A stretch of 58,200 nt of DNA from a virus. The stretch lies in the IMG/VR virus record IMGVR_UViG_3300025889_000140, positions 1 through 58,200 of that record; one strand, given 5' to 3'. A program made the translations under genes and the position numbers. The first letter of the stretch is position 1, and each line of letters begins with the position of its first letter. Below the pieces are notes generated by a model. It was not told where the DNA came from, did no database searches, and saw only the letters and a list, made by a program, of their open reading frames with translations. Of the stretch, positions 5,888 through 15,700 are shown one piece after another.

Positions 5888-8305
5888 ATGACAGCAAAAG
5901 AAATCACAATTTTCCAGAACATTAAAGAGACCTCAACACCTTTCTTCAGAGACATAGATTTTATCTTAGAAAGAATAAAGTCTGGTGCGTCTAAAGACCT
6001 GGTGAAGAGGATAAGAACTGAGCAGAACAAGTCTCAGCGGAATGAACTAAAGAAAAACTTACCTGCTATTTGTTTTTCTGGCACGTTCAACAAAAGAAAT
6101 GACACTTCAATTATCCAACACTCTGGACTTATATGTTTAGACTTTGATGGGTACGAAAGCAACAAAGAGTTATTAACAGATAAAGAGAAGCTAACTAAGA
6201 GTAATTATATTTATTCTGTTTTTATATCACCATCTGGTAAGGGGTTGAAAGCACTTGTAAAGATACCTCAAGATGTAGACAACCACATAAACTATTTCAA
6301 TAGTTTAGAGATACACTTTAACAATCCTCACTTCGATGCAACGTGTAAGAACTTATCAAGAGTTTGTTACGAGTCATACGACCCATTGATTTATGTAAAT
6401 AAGAACTCAAGTGTATGGGAAGAGATTAAAGAAAAAGAATACACCGAGGTGAACACCAGGTTAGATGTTCCCACTATACCAATCACAGATGAGAATAAGA
6501 TTGTAGAAATCTTAGTGAAGTGGTGGACAAAAAAGTATCCTATGGTTGAGGGACAACGTAATAATAATTGCTATGTTCTGGCATCAGCGTTTAATGATTT
6601 TGGAATAAACAAATCATTGGCAGGATACGTACTCCAGAACTACAGAACATCTGATTTTTCTGAGAGTGAAATAAACCAGACCATAAACTCAGCGTATGCA
6701 CAGACTCAAAACTTTGGCACAAAGTATTATGAAGATGAAGAGAGAGTCAACAACATACGTGTAAAGCTCAGGCGAGGCACTTCTAAAAAGGAAATCAAAG
6801 CTCAGTTAGAGGACAGCCACATTGAAGCTAATGTTATAGAGGCCGTACTCAATAGAGTTGAAGAGGAAAATCAACAGAAACAATTCTGGACCAAGTCTGA
6901 AAAAGGAGTTATCAAGATTGTACATATTTTATTCAAGCAATTCCTGGAGGACAATGGCTTCTATAAGTATTGTCCAGAGGGTAGCAAGAATTATGTGTTT
7001 GTTAAGGTAACCAACAATCTTGTAGACCACACAGATGAGAAACAAATCAAAGACTTTGTTCTGAATAGTGTGATTGAGTTAGACGATGCTTCGATATATA
7101 ACCACTTTGCAGACCAGGTAAGGTACTTTAGAGAGGATTTCCTGACACTTCTGTCTACAATAGACATATACTTTGTCGAGGATAATAAGACCACCTCATA
7201 TCTTTACTATAATAATTGTGCTATAAAGGTTACGAAAGACAATGTAGAGATAATAGACTACATAGACCTCAATGGTTTTGTTTGGAAAGACCACGTCATA
7301 GACAGAGCTTTCAATAAATGCTCTATAGAGGGTTGTGATTACACAAAGTTTATTCATAACATCTGTGGTAATGAGCCAGACAGAATTAAATCAATGGAGT
7401 CAACGATAGGATTTCTTATGCATGGATATAAAAATCTAAGCTATTGTCCTGCTGTTATACTTAATGATGAGGTTATATCTGACAATCCAGAGGGCGGCAC
7501 AGGTAAAGGATTGTTTATGAATGCTTTACAACACATGAAGAAAGTTGTAACGATTGATGGAAAGTCGTTTACTTTTGAGAGGTCCTTTGCATACCAGTTA
7601 GTATCAGCAGATACACAGATACTGGTGTTCGATGATGTCAAGAAAAACTTTGACTTTGAAAGACTCTTCAGTGTTGTGACTGAGGGATTAACTTTAGAGA
7701 AGAAGAATAAAGATGCTATTAAAATTCCTTTCAGCAAGTCACCTAAGATTTCCATCACCACCAACTATGCAATCAAAGGAGCAGGTAATTCTTTTGCACG
7801 TAGAAAGTGGGAGCTTGAACTTCACCAGTACTACAACAAAAACTTTACTCCTCTTGATGAGTTTGGTAAACTAATGTTTGGTGATTGGAATGATGCCGAC
7901 TGGTGTAAGTTTGATAACTACATGGTTGGTTGTATGCAGGCCTATCTTGATACAGGACTAGTCAAAAGCAAGTTTGTAAATCTAAAAATCAGACAGCTTT
8001 CAGCAGAGTCTTCTTATGATTTCATTGAGTGGGTTGGACTTATCGAGGGTACAGATGCAGGTGCTGCTATACCAGTAAACTCAAGAATACACACCAACAA
8101 TCTATATCTAGATTTTATATCTGAGTATCCAGATTACGGACCAAAGTCCAGGCTATCTATATCTCAGGTCAGGTTTAATAAATGGCTAACAGCTTATGCT
8201 ATTTATAAAACAGGAGCTCAACCAGAAAAGGGTAGAGATGCTTCAGGTAGATGGATAAGATTGAAAAGAGAAGATGAAGTTAACGTGCAAACATCTATAC
8301 TATAA
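5888..8305 (+). CDS. Primase-helicase with VirE/BT4734-type N-terminus
   Basis: The N-terminal 200 residues match the VirE_N/BT4734-like domain, with ICFSGTFNKRN, LICLDFDGY and SPSGKGLKALVKI, a group related to archaeo-eukaryotic primases. The C-terminal half is a superfamily 3/D5-like helicase: Walker A PEGGTGKGLF near residue 533, Walker B QILVFDDV near 577, a sensor Asn in ISITTNYAIKG near 620 and an arginine-finger stretch ARRKWEL near 640. It probably primes and unwinds phage DNA. It follows the origin-like repeats and overlaps the next gene by one base. The VirE-type domain is typical of Bacteroidota elements. Confidence 0.85.
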   Translation: MTAKEITIFQNIKETSTPFFRDIDFILERIKSGASKDLVKRIRTEQNKSQRNELKKNLPAICFSGTFNKRNDTSIIQHSGLICLDFDGYESNKELLTDKEKLTKSNYIYSVFISPSGKGLKALVKIPQDVDNHINYFNSLEIHFNNPHFDATCKNLSRVCYESYDPLIYVNKNSSVWEEIKEKEYTEVNTRLDVPTIPITDENKIVEILVKWWTKKYPMVEGQRNNNCYVLASAFNDFGINKSLAGYVLQNYRTSDFSESEINQTINSAYAQTQNFGTKYYEDEERVNNIRVKLRRGTSKKEIKAQLEDSHIEANVIEAVLNRVEEENQQKQFWTKSEKGVIKIVHILFKQFLEDNGFYKYCPEGSKNYVFVKVTNNLVDHTDEKQIKDFVLNSVIELDDASIYNHFADQVRYFREDFLTLLSTIDIYFVEDNKTTSYLYYNNCAIKVTKDNVEIIDYIDLNGFVWKDHVIDRAFNKCSIEGCDYTKFIHNICGNEPDRIKSMESTIGFLMHGYKNLSYCPAVILNDEVISDNPEGGTGKGLFMNALQHMKKVVTIDGKSFTFERSFAYQLVSADTQILVFDDVKKNFDFERLFSVVTEGLTLEKKNKDAIKIPFSKSPKISITTNYAIKGAGNSFARRKWELELHQYYNKNFTPLDEFGKLMFGDWNDADWCKFDNYMVGCMQAYLDTGLVKSKFVNLKIRQLSAESSYDFIEWVGLIEGTDAGAAIPVNSRIHTNNLYLDFISEYPDYGPKSRLSISQVRFNKWLTAYAIYKTGAQPEKGRDASGRWIRLKREDEVNVQTSIL

Positions 8306-8538
8306 TGGACGAACTAGACGAGAATATACATTTAGCATTTATTAATTCCTTTGCAGTTATTATACATAACAAAGATGCAAAGGAGTTAATAGGTGCTGAT
8401 GCAGGCTGGTTTATCCACAATCCAAAGTACGATGCTACAATGGAAGAGGTTGAGACAATGTTAGATTACTTTGTCGAGATTGAAGACTATGAGAAATGTT
8501 CAGAAATTAAAAACTATATAGATGCCAATAGAATTTAG
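8305..8538 (+). CDS. Hypothetical acidic protein, 77 aa
   Basis: MDELDENIHLAFINSFAVII, acidic. The C-terminal half (MEEVETMLDYFVEIEDYEKC) resembles small helical proteins found beside phage replication helicases, but no family is recognised. It overlaps the primase-helicase by one base and the SF2 helicase by 17, so it may be an accessory factor of either (inference). Confidence 0.65.
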   Translation: MDELDENIHLAFINSFAVIIHNKDAKELIGADAGWFIHNPKYDATMEEVETMLDYFVEIEDYEKCSEIKNYIDANRI

Positions 8539-9763
8539 AGACTATCAGAAAAATATTATCAATACAGCAGTAGAGGTGATACAAAAAAAGGGTTTTGTTT
8601 ATCTGGCAATGGAAGTTAGAACAGGTAAAACTCTTACAAGTTTAGGGATAGCAGAGAGAATGGGATACGAGAACGTGTTATTTCTTACAAAGAAGAAAGC
8701 TATCAGCTCCATAGTTAAAGACAACGAAATGATGTGTCCAACTTCATTTAGTTTGTTTGTAATTAATTACGAAAGTATGCATAAACTTCCTAATATTAAA
8801 TGGGATTTTATTATCTTAGATGAAGCTCATGGCATGGGAGCTTTTCCAAAGCCAAACAAGAGAGCTAGAGACGTTAAAAGTATTATAAAGAAAACGGATT
8901 GTGATATCTGTTTGTTGTCAGGAACGCCAACACCTGAGTCGTACAGCCAAATGTACCACCAGGTGTTTGGTATTCCAAAGAATCCATTTAATCAATATGT
9001 AAACTTTTATAAGTTTTGTAAACAATACGTAAGAGTTAAGCAAAGAAAAATCAATTCTCTTTACATAAACGATTACTCTGATGGACTACCTACGATACTT
9101 GAAGCAATGAAACCCTACACTATTTCTTATACACAAAAAGAAGCAGGATTTAAAGTGGACACAAGAGAACATGTGCTTGAAGTAGAGATGAGCAAGTTAA
9201 CTTATGAGTTAACTAAAAAGCTACAGAAAGATTTAGTAGTTGAGGGGAGTGAAGAGGTAATACTTGCTGACACTCCAGTAAAACTTATGATGAAACTTCA
9301 TCAAATGTATTCTGGAACTGTTAAGTTTGAGTCAGGCAAGTCTACTATCCTGGACCTCAGCAAAGCAGAGTTTATTTGCAAGCAGTTTTTTGGTATGAAG
9401 ATAGGCATCTTCTACAAGTTTAAAGAAGAACTCAAGGCACTTAAGGAAGTGTATGGTGATGACTTATGTACAGAGCTAGATGATTTCAATACTACTAATA
9501 AAAGCATAGCTCTTCAGATAGTTAGTGGGCGTGAGGGTATCTCGTTGCGTAAAGCCAAAGCTCTTGTGTATTATAATATAGATTTCTCAGCCACAAGCTA
9601 CTGGCAATCAAGAGATAGAATGACAACCAAAGAAAGACTGGAGTCAGATGTTTATTGGGTGTTTTCTAGAGGAGGTATAGAGAAACAAATATACAAAGCT
9701 GTAACTAAAAAGAAAGACTACACCTTACGTCATTTTAAAAAAGATTTACTAAGCTTAAACTAA
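8522..9763 (+). CDS. SNF2-like superfamily 2 helicase/translocase
   Basis: Ordered SF2 motifs are visible: Q-like EFRDYQKNII (4-13), Walker A RTGKT (33-37), motif Ia FLTKKKA (54-60), Walker B/DEAH ILDEAHG (98-104), motif III SGTPTP (133-138), and motifs V/VI in SGREGISLRKA and QSRDRM near residues 335-365. At 413 aa it is a compact phage SNF2-type helicase, expected to remodel replication forks or recombination intermediates. It is coupled to the upstream genes by overlap. Confidence 0.88.
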   Translation: MPIEFRDYQKNIINTAVEVIQKKGFVYLAMEVRTGKTLTSLGIAERMGYENVLFLTKKKAISSIVKDNEMMCPTSFSLFVINYESMHKLPNIKWDFIILDEAHGMGAFPKPNKRARDVKSIIKKTDCDICLLSGTPTPESYSQMYHQVFGIPKNPFNQYVNFYKFCKQYVRVKQRKINSLYINDYSDGLPTILEAMKPYTISYTQKEAGFKVDTREHVLEVEMSKLTYELTKKLQKDLVVEGSEEVILADTPVKLMMKLHQMYSGTVKFESGKSTILDLSKAEFICKQFFGMKIGIFYKFKEELKALKEVYGDDLCTELDDFNTTNKSIALQIVSGREGISLRKAKALVYYNIDFSATSYWQSRDRMTTKERLESDVYWVFSRGGIEKQIYKAVTKKKDYTLRHFKKDLLSLN

Positions 9764-9769
9764 TATTTC

Positions 9770-10216
9770 ATGAGAACAAAAGCTGGTAAATTTAGGCAAG
9801 ATGACTACGATAAATTTAACGACATATCAATTAAAAAGGTTTGTGATTATTTAATTGAAAAAGGGTTTAGTGTTCCTGATAAAGAGGAGGATTATGATAT
9901 TGACATAATCGCATATAAAAACAACGAACAATATAGAATAGAAGTTGAGGTTAGAACTAAATTAAATTGGAATTCAGAAAAAGACTTTCCATATAGTACA
10001 GTATCATTTCTAGGTAGAAAAGAAAAATATTCTAAATCAAATATATTTTGGTATTTTCTAGTATCAAATGATATAAATAATTTTTTATTCTGTAGAAGCG
10101 ATTATATATTTCAGGAACAATTTAAAGTTTGTATCCAAGTGGATACAGATAAAAGATATGGAATTGATATAGCGTATCATGTACCAAAACAATTATGTAA
10201 CTTTAGAAGTTTTTAA
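9770..10216 (+). CDS. Putative restriction-endonuclease-fold protein, 148 aa
   Basis: The core DYDIDIIAYKNNEQYRIEVE (about residues 42-61) looks like a PD-(D/E)XK core: an acidic residue before one strand and a Glu-containing strand followed by Arg/Lys. FLGRKEKYSKSNIFWYFLVS follows, as in type II-like nucleases. The coding sequence is visibly more AT-rich than its neighbours, so it may be a recent insertion. The product could be a nuclease or an inactive relative. Function is uncertain. Confidence 0.6.
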   Translation: MRTKAGKFRQDDYDKFNDISIKKVCDYLIEKGFSVPDKEEDYDIDIIAYKNNEQYRIEVEVRTKLNWNSEKDFPYSTVSFLGRKEKYSKSNIFWYFLVSNDINNFLFCRSDYIFQEQFKVCIQVDTDKRYGIDIAYHVPKQLCNFRSF

Positions 10217-10221
10217 ATTTG

Positions 10222-10229
10222 TAACTTTG
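10222..10229 (+). promoter_or_regulatory. Candidate -7 promoter element TAACTTTG
   Basis: TAACTTTG fits the Bacteroidota TAnnTTTG box and lies only six bases before ATG 10236. A transcript from it would be nearly leaderless. No clear TTTG box is seen 19-21 bases upstream, so this is tentative. Confidence 0.35.
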
Positions 10230-10235
10230 TTGTAG

Positions 10236-10475
10236 ATGACTGAGCAGCAGATACAAAAGAAAAGAATTCAACAACTTGAGGCCGAGGGTTACTACGTTAT
10301 TAAGTTAATCAAGACAAATAAGAATGGAATACCAGACCTCATAGCCATACCTCCAGACTGCGATGTTCTCTTTAGCGAAGTTAAAAAACCTGATGGGAAA
10401 GTATCTGCTCTTCAGGAATACAGATTAAAAGAACTAAAAAAACATGGCGTTAAGACTGAGGTTTACAGAGGGTGA
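10236..10475 (+). CDS. VRR-NUC domain nuclease
   Basis: Complete small VRR-NUC: NGIPDLIAIPP (30-40) supplies the catalytic Asp34, FSEVKKPDGK (46-55) the E-x-K pair Glu48/Lys50, and SALQEYRL (57-64) the conserved Gln60. Stand-alone VRR-NUC proteins of this size are common in phages and act on branched or flap DNA. It overlaps the following gene by 32 bases. Confidence 0.88.
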   Translation: MTEQQIQKKRIQQLEAEGYYVIKLIKTNKNGIPDLIAIPPDCDVLFSEVKKPDGKVSALQEYRLKELKKHGVKTEVYRG

Positions 10476-10761
10476 TGTAGAGTATGAAGTGGACGATTAC
10501 TTTATTGATATACTAAAATCATTACCATCTAAGATTGGTATGGAAATAGCAACACAAATAGATTGGAATGCAGAATACTTACCAGAGACAAACAGCTGGA
10601 CAAATATATATGCAGGAGTAGTTAAAAGAGTTGAGCCTCCAGTCTTTTTTGCAGTTGAATATATTAAAGAAAAAAATACAAACACAATTTACATAGACCT
10701 AGAAATTATCGACAGCGATACTTATCTAGATTATCATTTATTAAATCAAATATTAGTATGA
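10444..10761 (+). CDS. Hypothetical protein, 105 aa
   Basis: MALRLRFTEGDVEYEVDDYF, acidic, mixed alpha/beta, no recognised motif. The chosen start overlaps the VRR-NUC gene by 32 bases. A later start is possible but no better ATG lies near. Its stop overlaps the ATG of the DnaA-like gene (ATGA at 10758-10761). Confidence 0.65.
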   Translation: MALRLRFTEGDVEYEVDDYFIDILKSLPSKIGMEIATQIDWNAEYLPETNSWTNIYAGVVKRVEPPVFFAVEYIKEKNTNTIYIDLEIIDSDTYLDYHLLNQILV

Positions 10762-11282
10762 AAATAGAATATCCATCAAACAGATTAAAAAAAATAGTTA
10801 ACAGAGTTTTTGATGTTGACATTATGGACAACACAAGAAGACGTGAAGTGGTAGAAGCAAGAATGGTTTACTCTCGTATCCTTATGGATACAGGAAAACA
10901 CACTCTTACCAGAGTTGCAAAAACTTTAAACAAAAGCCATTGCACAATAGTACACTACAATAAAAACTTTAAATACTTTATCAAACCAGATGAAAGATTG
11001 TGGGAAATGTACCTGTTGTGTGCCAAAATTTTTACCGAAACAGACCATGTAGCTAATGCTTTAGACCTAGAAGACTGCAGAAATTTAATATTTTCTTTGG
11101 AAAATAAAATAAAAAAGTTAACTTTGGATATCAGTCGTTTAAATTTAGAGCATGACACGTATAAAAAGCAGACAGAAACATACCCTGACTTGTATCGTTT
11201 AATAAACGAAAGAGTAAGGCCAGCAAATGTTAAAGAAGTTACAAGAAAATTAAATACATACTTAAATGGAATACACAATTAA
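10758..11282 (+). CDS. Second DnaA domain IV-like protein, with coiled coil
   Basis: Residues 27-67 (RRREVVEARMVYSRILM through KSHCTIVHYNKN) match the DnaA domain IV helix-turn-helix. HCTIVHY (61-67) corresponds to the DnaA-box-contacting signature. Residues 105-150 form a Leu/Lys coiled coil (SLENKIKKLTLDISRLNLE). No AAA+ domain is present. Together with 3125-3427 it gives the phage two separate DnaA-like DNA readers. Confidence 0.68.
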   Translation: MKIEYPSNRLKKIVNRVFDVDIMDNTRRREVVEARMVYSRILMDTGKHTLTRVAKTLNKSHCTIVHYNKNFKYFIKPDERLWEMYLLCAKIFTETDHVANALDLEDCRNLIFSLENKIKKLTLDISRLNLEHDTYKKQTETYPDLYRLINERVRPANVKEVTRKLNTYLNGIHN

Positions 11283-11502
11283 CGACATAGAAAAGATAAC
11301 GGAGTTTAAATCATGGAGTGATAAGAAAAAAATAGATGAATTATTACGTATTGATTGTGATTTGTATACTAACCTGGGAATTGATTCAACAAAATCAGAA
11401 AGATTAGAGGCAAGAAAAAACTCAAGGAAAATATATAGACAAATAAAACAGATAAACCATAAAATTGGCAACGACCTTTTGGTTGTAATGGATAAGGATT
11501 AA
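11266..11502 (+). CDS. Hypothetical protein, 78 aa
   Basis: MEYTINDIEKITEFKSWSDK, highly charged and helical, with no recognised domain. It overlaps the DnaA-like gene by 17 bases and shares its last base with the next start. Probably a small early-operon accessory protein. Confidence 0.6.
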   Translation: MEYTINDIEKITEFKSWSDKKKIDELLRIDCDLYTNLGIDSTKSERLEARKNSRKIYRQIKQINHKIGNDLLVVMDKD

Positions 11503-11693
11503 TGGAACAAATAGCATCACTTGAGAACGAAAGAATAAAACATGTTAATGCAATAACTAACGAGCTTCACGACTCTTGTGATGAGATATATGAGTCTTTA
11601 ATAGACCATGACTACGCCCACTGTAAAGAAGTCACTAAGACATTAATCCTACAGCTAAAAGCAATGATAGATTCAATGGATGATGACTTATAG
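11502..11693 (+). CDS. Hypothetical helical protein, 63 aa
   Basis: MEQIASLENERIKHVNAITN, an acidic helical protein rich in Asp, Cys and His (residues 24-42, HDSCDEIYESLIDHDYAHC). A metal site is conceivable but unproven. It overlaps the phosphoesterase gene by 14 bases. Confidence 0.6.
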   Translation: MEQIASLENERIKHVNAITNELHDSCDEIYESLIDHDYAHCKEVTKTLILQLKAMIDSMDDDL

Positions 11694-12402
11694 AAAAGAT
11701 TTTAGACCACGACTTAGTGGCAACCGCAAAGCAGCATTTGATAACATCACGCAAAAGGAAAGAAGAATCCTGGTAGTAGGAGATATTCATGCACCCTTTG
11801 AGCTTGATGGGTATTTTGAATTCTGCAAAGACACTTACGCTAAATATAATTGTAACCAAGTAATATTTATTGGTGATATAATTGACAACCACTACAGCTC
11901 TTTTCATACCACAGACCCAGACGGAATGGGTGGTGGTGATGAGCTAGACTTTGCTATTCAAGAAATTCAGAAGTGGGTTGAAGAGTTTCCTGTAGCAGAT
12001 GTTTGTATTGGAAACCACGACAGAATAATAATGCGAAAAGCTTTTGATTCTCAGATACCTAAACGATGGGTTAAATCATACAACGAAGTTCTAGGAACTG
12101 ACTGGAACTGGGTTGATAGAATAGTATATGATGATGTTCAATACGTGCATGGTGAGGGAGGAACAGCACGAACAAAAGCAAAGAACGATATGATGTCTAC
12201 AGTGCAGGGACACATACACACACAGGCATATACCGAGTGGATGGTTGGAAGAAACTTCAAAGTCTTTGGTATGCAGGTTGGTTGTGGAGTAGACTGCAAT
12301 GCTTATGCTGCAGCGTATGCTAAGAATTTTAAGAAACAAGCTATCGGCTGCGGTGTTGTTATAGGTGGACACACAGCTATAAACAGACTCATGGAACTGT
12401 AA
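11680..12402 (+). CDS. Calcineurin-like metallophosphoesterase
   Basis: The full set of metal and catalytic motifs is present: GDIH (34-37), GDIIDNH (65-71), GNHDR (111-115), VHGEG (156-160) and GHIH (177-180). The family hydrolyses phosphomonoesters or diesters, and phage members may act on nucleotides, RNA 2',3'-cyclic ends or DNA. Because hammerhead cleavage makes 2',3'-cyclic phosphates, a role in end processing is a tempting but unsupported idea. The next gene follows without a gap. Confidence 0.87.
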   Translation: MMTYRKDFRPRLSGNRKAAFDNITQKERRILVVGDIHAPFELDGYFEFCKDTYAKYNCNQVIFIGDIIDNHYSSFHTTDPDGMGGGDELDFAIQEIQKWVEEFPVADVCIGNHDRIIMRKAFDSQIPKRWVKSYNEVLGTDWNWVDRIVYDDVQYVHGEGGTARTKAKNDMMSTVQGHIHTQAYTEWMVGRNFKVFGMQVGCGVDCNAYAAAYAKNFKKQAIGCGVVIGGHTAINRLMEL

Positions 12403-12776
12403 TGACCGAAAAGGTAAAAGCTATAACTAAATTTACAGAAAGGTTTAAAGGTTCTTATAAAACATTAGGGCCTAATGATGTAGACTACAGAGTATATGAC
12501 CAAGCAAACAACCTTATAGCTTTTGTTTTGGTGATACCAATAAAAAAAAAGGTAACTGACTGCTACCCTTTATCTGTATCCTTAAATAAATTATCTCAGC
12601 TATCAATGAAACGTCTTAACCCAGTTATAATATGGGCTTGCGAAGATGGTATCATGTATGGTAAAGTAAAAGAAATATATGGAACTGTATCTTGGATGGG
12701 TACTACAGAACTGAACTCAGAGTTAGTAGTGCAGTACCCTAAACAGAAAACATTTAGATACGCTAGATATTATTAA
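12402..12776 (+). CDS. Hypothetical protein, 124 aa
   Basis: MTEKVKAITKFTERFKGSYK, basic, probably mixed alpha/beta. FVLVIPIKKK and PVIIWACEDGIMYGKV suggest a small compact fold. It is the last gene of the rightward early block. Its stop codon overlaps the stop of the convergent 3313-aa gene by four bases, and no terminator is visible between the two. Confidence 0.65.
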   Translation: MTEKVKAITKFTERFKGSYKTLGPNDVDYRVYDQANNLIAFVLVIPIKKKVTDCYPLSVSLNKLSQLSMKRLNPVIIWACEDGIMYGKVKEIYGTVSWMGTTELNSELVVQYPKQKTFRYARYY

Positions 12777-15700
12777 TCAAGACCCATAGCTGCGTCTATC
12801 TCTTTCTGGAGGTCACGCTTTCTTTTTCTCTCGTCTTTCTTTAGTTGCTCTACAGGAGCTAAGCTACCGCCTGGTCCGTACAATTCTTCATATAATCCAG
12901 GAGCAAATTTTTTCATATCTTTCTTGCTCATTCCCTTGCTTACACTACCTTTATTTTCAGGACGATATGATGGAGATATACCAAGCATGTCATAAACAGC
13001 AGGGTCTAAGTCCTCTTCTTCGCCACCGAAATAGTTGTATAATCCGATGAAAGGGTCAAGCTGTGCACCAATAGTTATCTCTGCTAAAGCTCTAGTCACA
13101 GCACCGATTTCACTTTCACCATTCTTGGTTAGCTTTCTGTACTTTTGCAATACACTAGCAACAGGATTTACAATATCATCATTAAATATTCTGCCTTTCT
13201 GCTTGTATTCTTCTCCTTTTATAGCAGAGATAACTCTACCAGCTACATCAAGTCCCTCTACTGTAGAGCCTAAGAATGGTATTTGATATATAAGGTTTAA
13301 TCCCATCATTGCTTCGGCCATTTTTTTAAGAGCTGCTTCCTTATCTTCATCATCACCCTTGATAAATTTAGCTATGTTAGACACACCTACAAACAATACG
13401 TTGGCAACAGCTAAGTTCAAAGCTAAATCTCTAGTGTCTTTTGAACGTGGTCTTTTCTTATTAGCCATGTCTCTTGTAATATTAGTAGTACTCTGCATAA
13501 CTTTATTCATCTGCAGGAATAATGTACTACCGAACATGGTAAATGCACGATTAAATATGTTACTATTCATTTGAAGTGGAATTTTATCTGTACCTCTTCT
13601 TGATTGCTGTGTAGCATTGTAATCATTAAAAGCTTTTACAGCATCGGCTTTACTCATTCCATTTGCAATGTTACGCTTGTAGTTAATCATGTAACCCATA
13701 ACCCCTAAGACATCACCAATTATTGTTGGTGAAGCTGCTGCAGTTTTAAACGCAGCTTGTGCTCTTTTAAGTTTACCTCCAGTAAGTGCGGTCTTCTTAA
13801 ATGTTTGCGAGCCAGATTCTAACCCATATACATCACCCTCTAGTCCTTGCTCAACCCTTTTTCTAAATGTAGGTGATATCTCCATAGCTTCTCTTATAGC
13901 TCCTTTCTTACCAACTAAATCTTTACCTAAGGACAAAGCTACTTTTGCTCCATCAATCATAAACATTGGCAAATCAACTGCTGCCTGTATAATTCTAGGA
14001 ACTCTAGAGTTGGCAGGGAAATAACTATAGTCAGAGTAAGCATTCACAAATGACGTTGCCTGCTTAAGTATCTGTATAGCTTTGAAAGCTAAAGCAAATC
14101 CTGTAAACTGAGTTTGTAATCTAGCTATAAGTTTTATACTTAGACTCGCATCCTTTCCAGAGTCTGGATTGATAGCAAAGTTAACAGCCTTTTTTATAGG
14201 CCCTGTTACACCCATCTCTTCTAGTAATACATTAACAGAGTCAATCTTAAATAAAGCATTCAGTCTCTGTGTACCTACAGCATACGCTTTATATTTCTCC
14301 ATTGTATCAACATGATTCTTAAGAACAGTTGTGAATGTTCCTGCGTGCAGGTCTACATCAGACCTCATGTCTACCCTTTCTTTAAAAGCAGGAGCAGATT
14401 CCGCATTGAACACACCATTGAAATCACCATCAGTAATCATCTTCTTGGTGGTCTCTTTCTGTATCGTTGATGTTGGGAAGTAGTTATTTACATATCCTAA
14501 ATTAACGTCATTAACGTAAGAATATACATCGTTAACACTCTCATAGTATTCATTGCTTAAGAAGTTTACAGTTTTATCAGTAAACTCTACAGCTTCTGGA
14601 CCTATGATACTTTTAATATTCTCTATAACCTCAGGAGTTATACCCTGAGCTTCAAGCTTCTGTCTTTGAACATCATTCAAGCTAAGTGCATATATACGCA
14701 TGAGTTCATCTGCATTAAACCTATCAGTATACTCTCGACCAGTATCACTACGCTTTAATTTTAAAACATGAACACCACTATTGAGTTTAGAATATATTTG
14801 TTTTGCTCCCTTGGTTATACCAGGGATTGTGTTTGCTATAGCATCAAGCTTGGCTTGAGTTTGGAATACACCAGCATTGTTAAGGTCATCCATTCTATTC
14901 AAAGCATCATAAACATTCTTGGTAAAAAAGTTTTTACCCTGAGTCACTCTGTCCAACACATTACTTAATGTGCCTAAGTGCTGGAACATTTGCTTCATGT
15001 TCTGAATAAACTCTTTGGCCGTACTAAATGCCATTCTCTCACCCAGTGCACTAAAAGCTTTACCTATTTCAAAGCTTCTGAAGTGAGAAAGTATCTCATT
15101 CTTTCTGGCGTTACGCTCATTTTTATTTAAAACATTTCCATCAGCATCAAACAACATAGGATTGGTATCCTTAATCTGAGCATCAGCCTCCTCTTTCATT
15201 TTCTTGTTTGCTTCTACTCTTGCTTGTCTTCTTGATTTAAACGTAGCAATTGATTCGGCTCTAACATCTTTCAGCTGTTGCATTAAGTCTTGAACTTCTT
15301 CCAAGCTCATGTTAGATACATCACCGAAAGTGTCCATAGCCAACGCTAAATTAACTTTGGCCTGCTCTTTTTGAGTTAACTTCTGTCCATCATTCTGCTT
15401 CTCTATAAGATTATTTATCTCGGTGCTTTCATTTTGCAGGTCCTGTTGTATTTTATTAAGGTCATCTATATCAGCTGTAAGTATTTGTTTTACAGCTTTG
15501 AAGTATGCTGTACCCTCTCGACTTAAACCTTTAGCTCTACGCTTACCAGACTTAGTGAATGCAGTCATAGCTTTTGCTTTGACTAGCTTAAGCATGTCCT
15601 TGACAAGAGCATTCTTCATTTTAGTCTTTTGCTGGTCTACAATCTTCATTACATACTCAGTATCTGCCTGGAATGTATCCACTGTAGACTTTGTAACACG

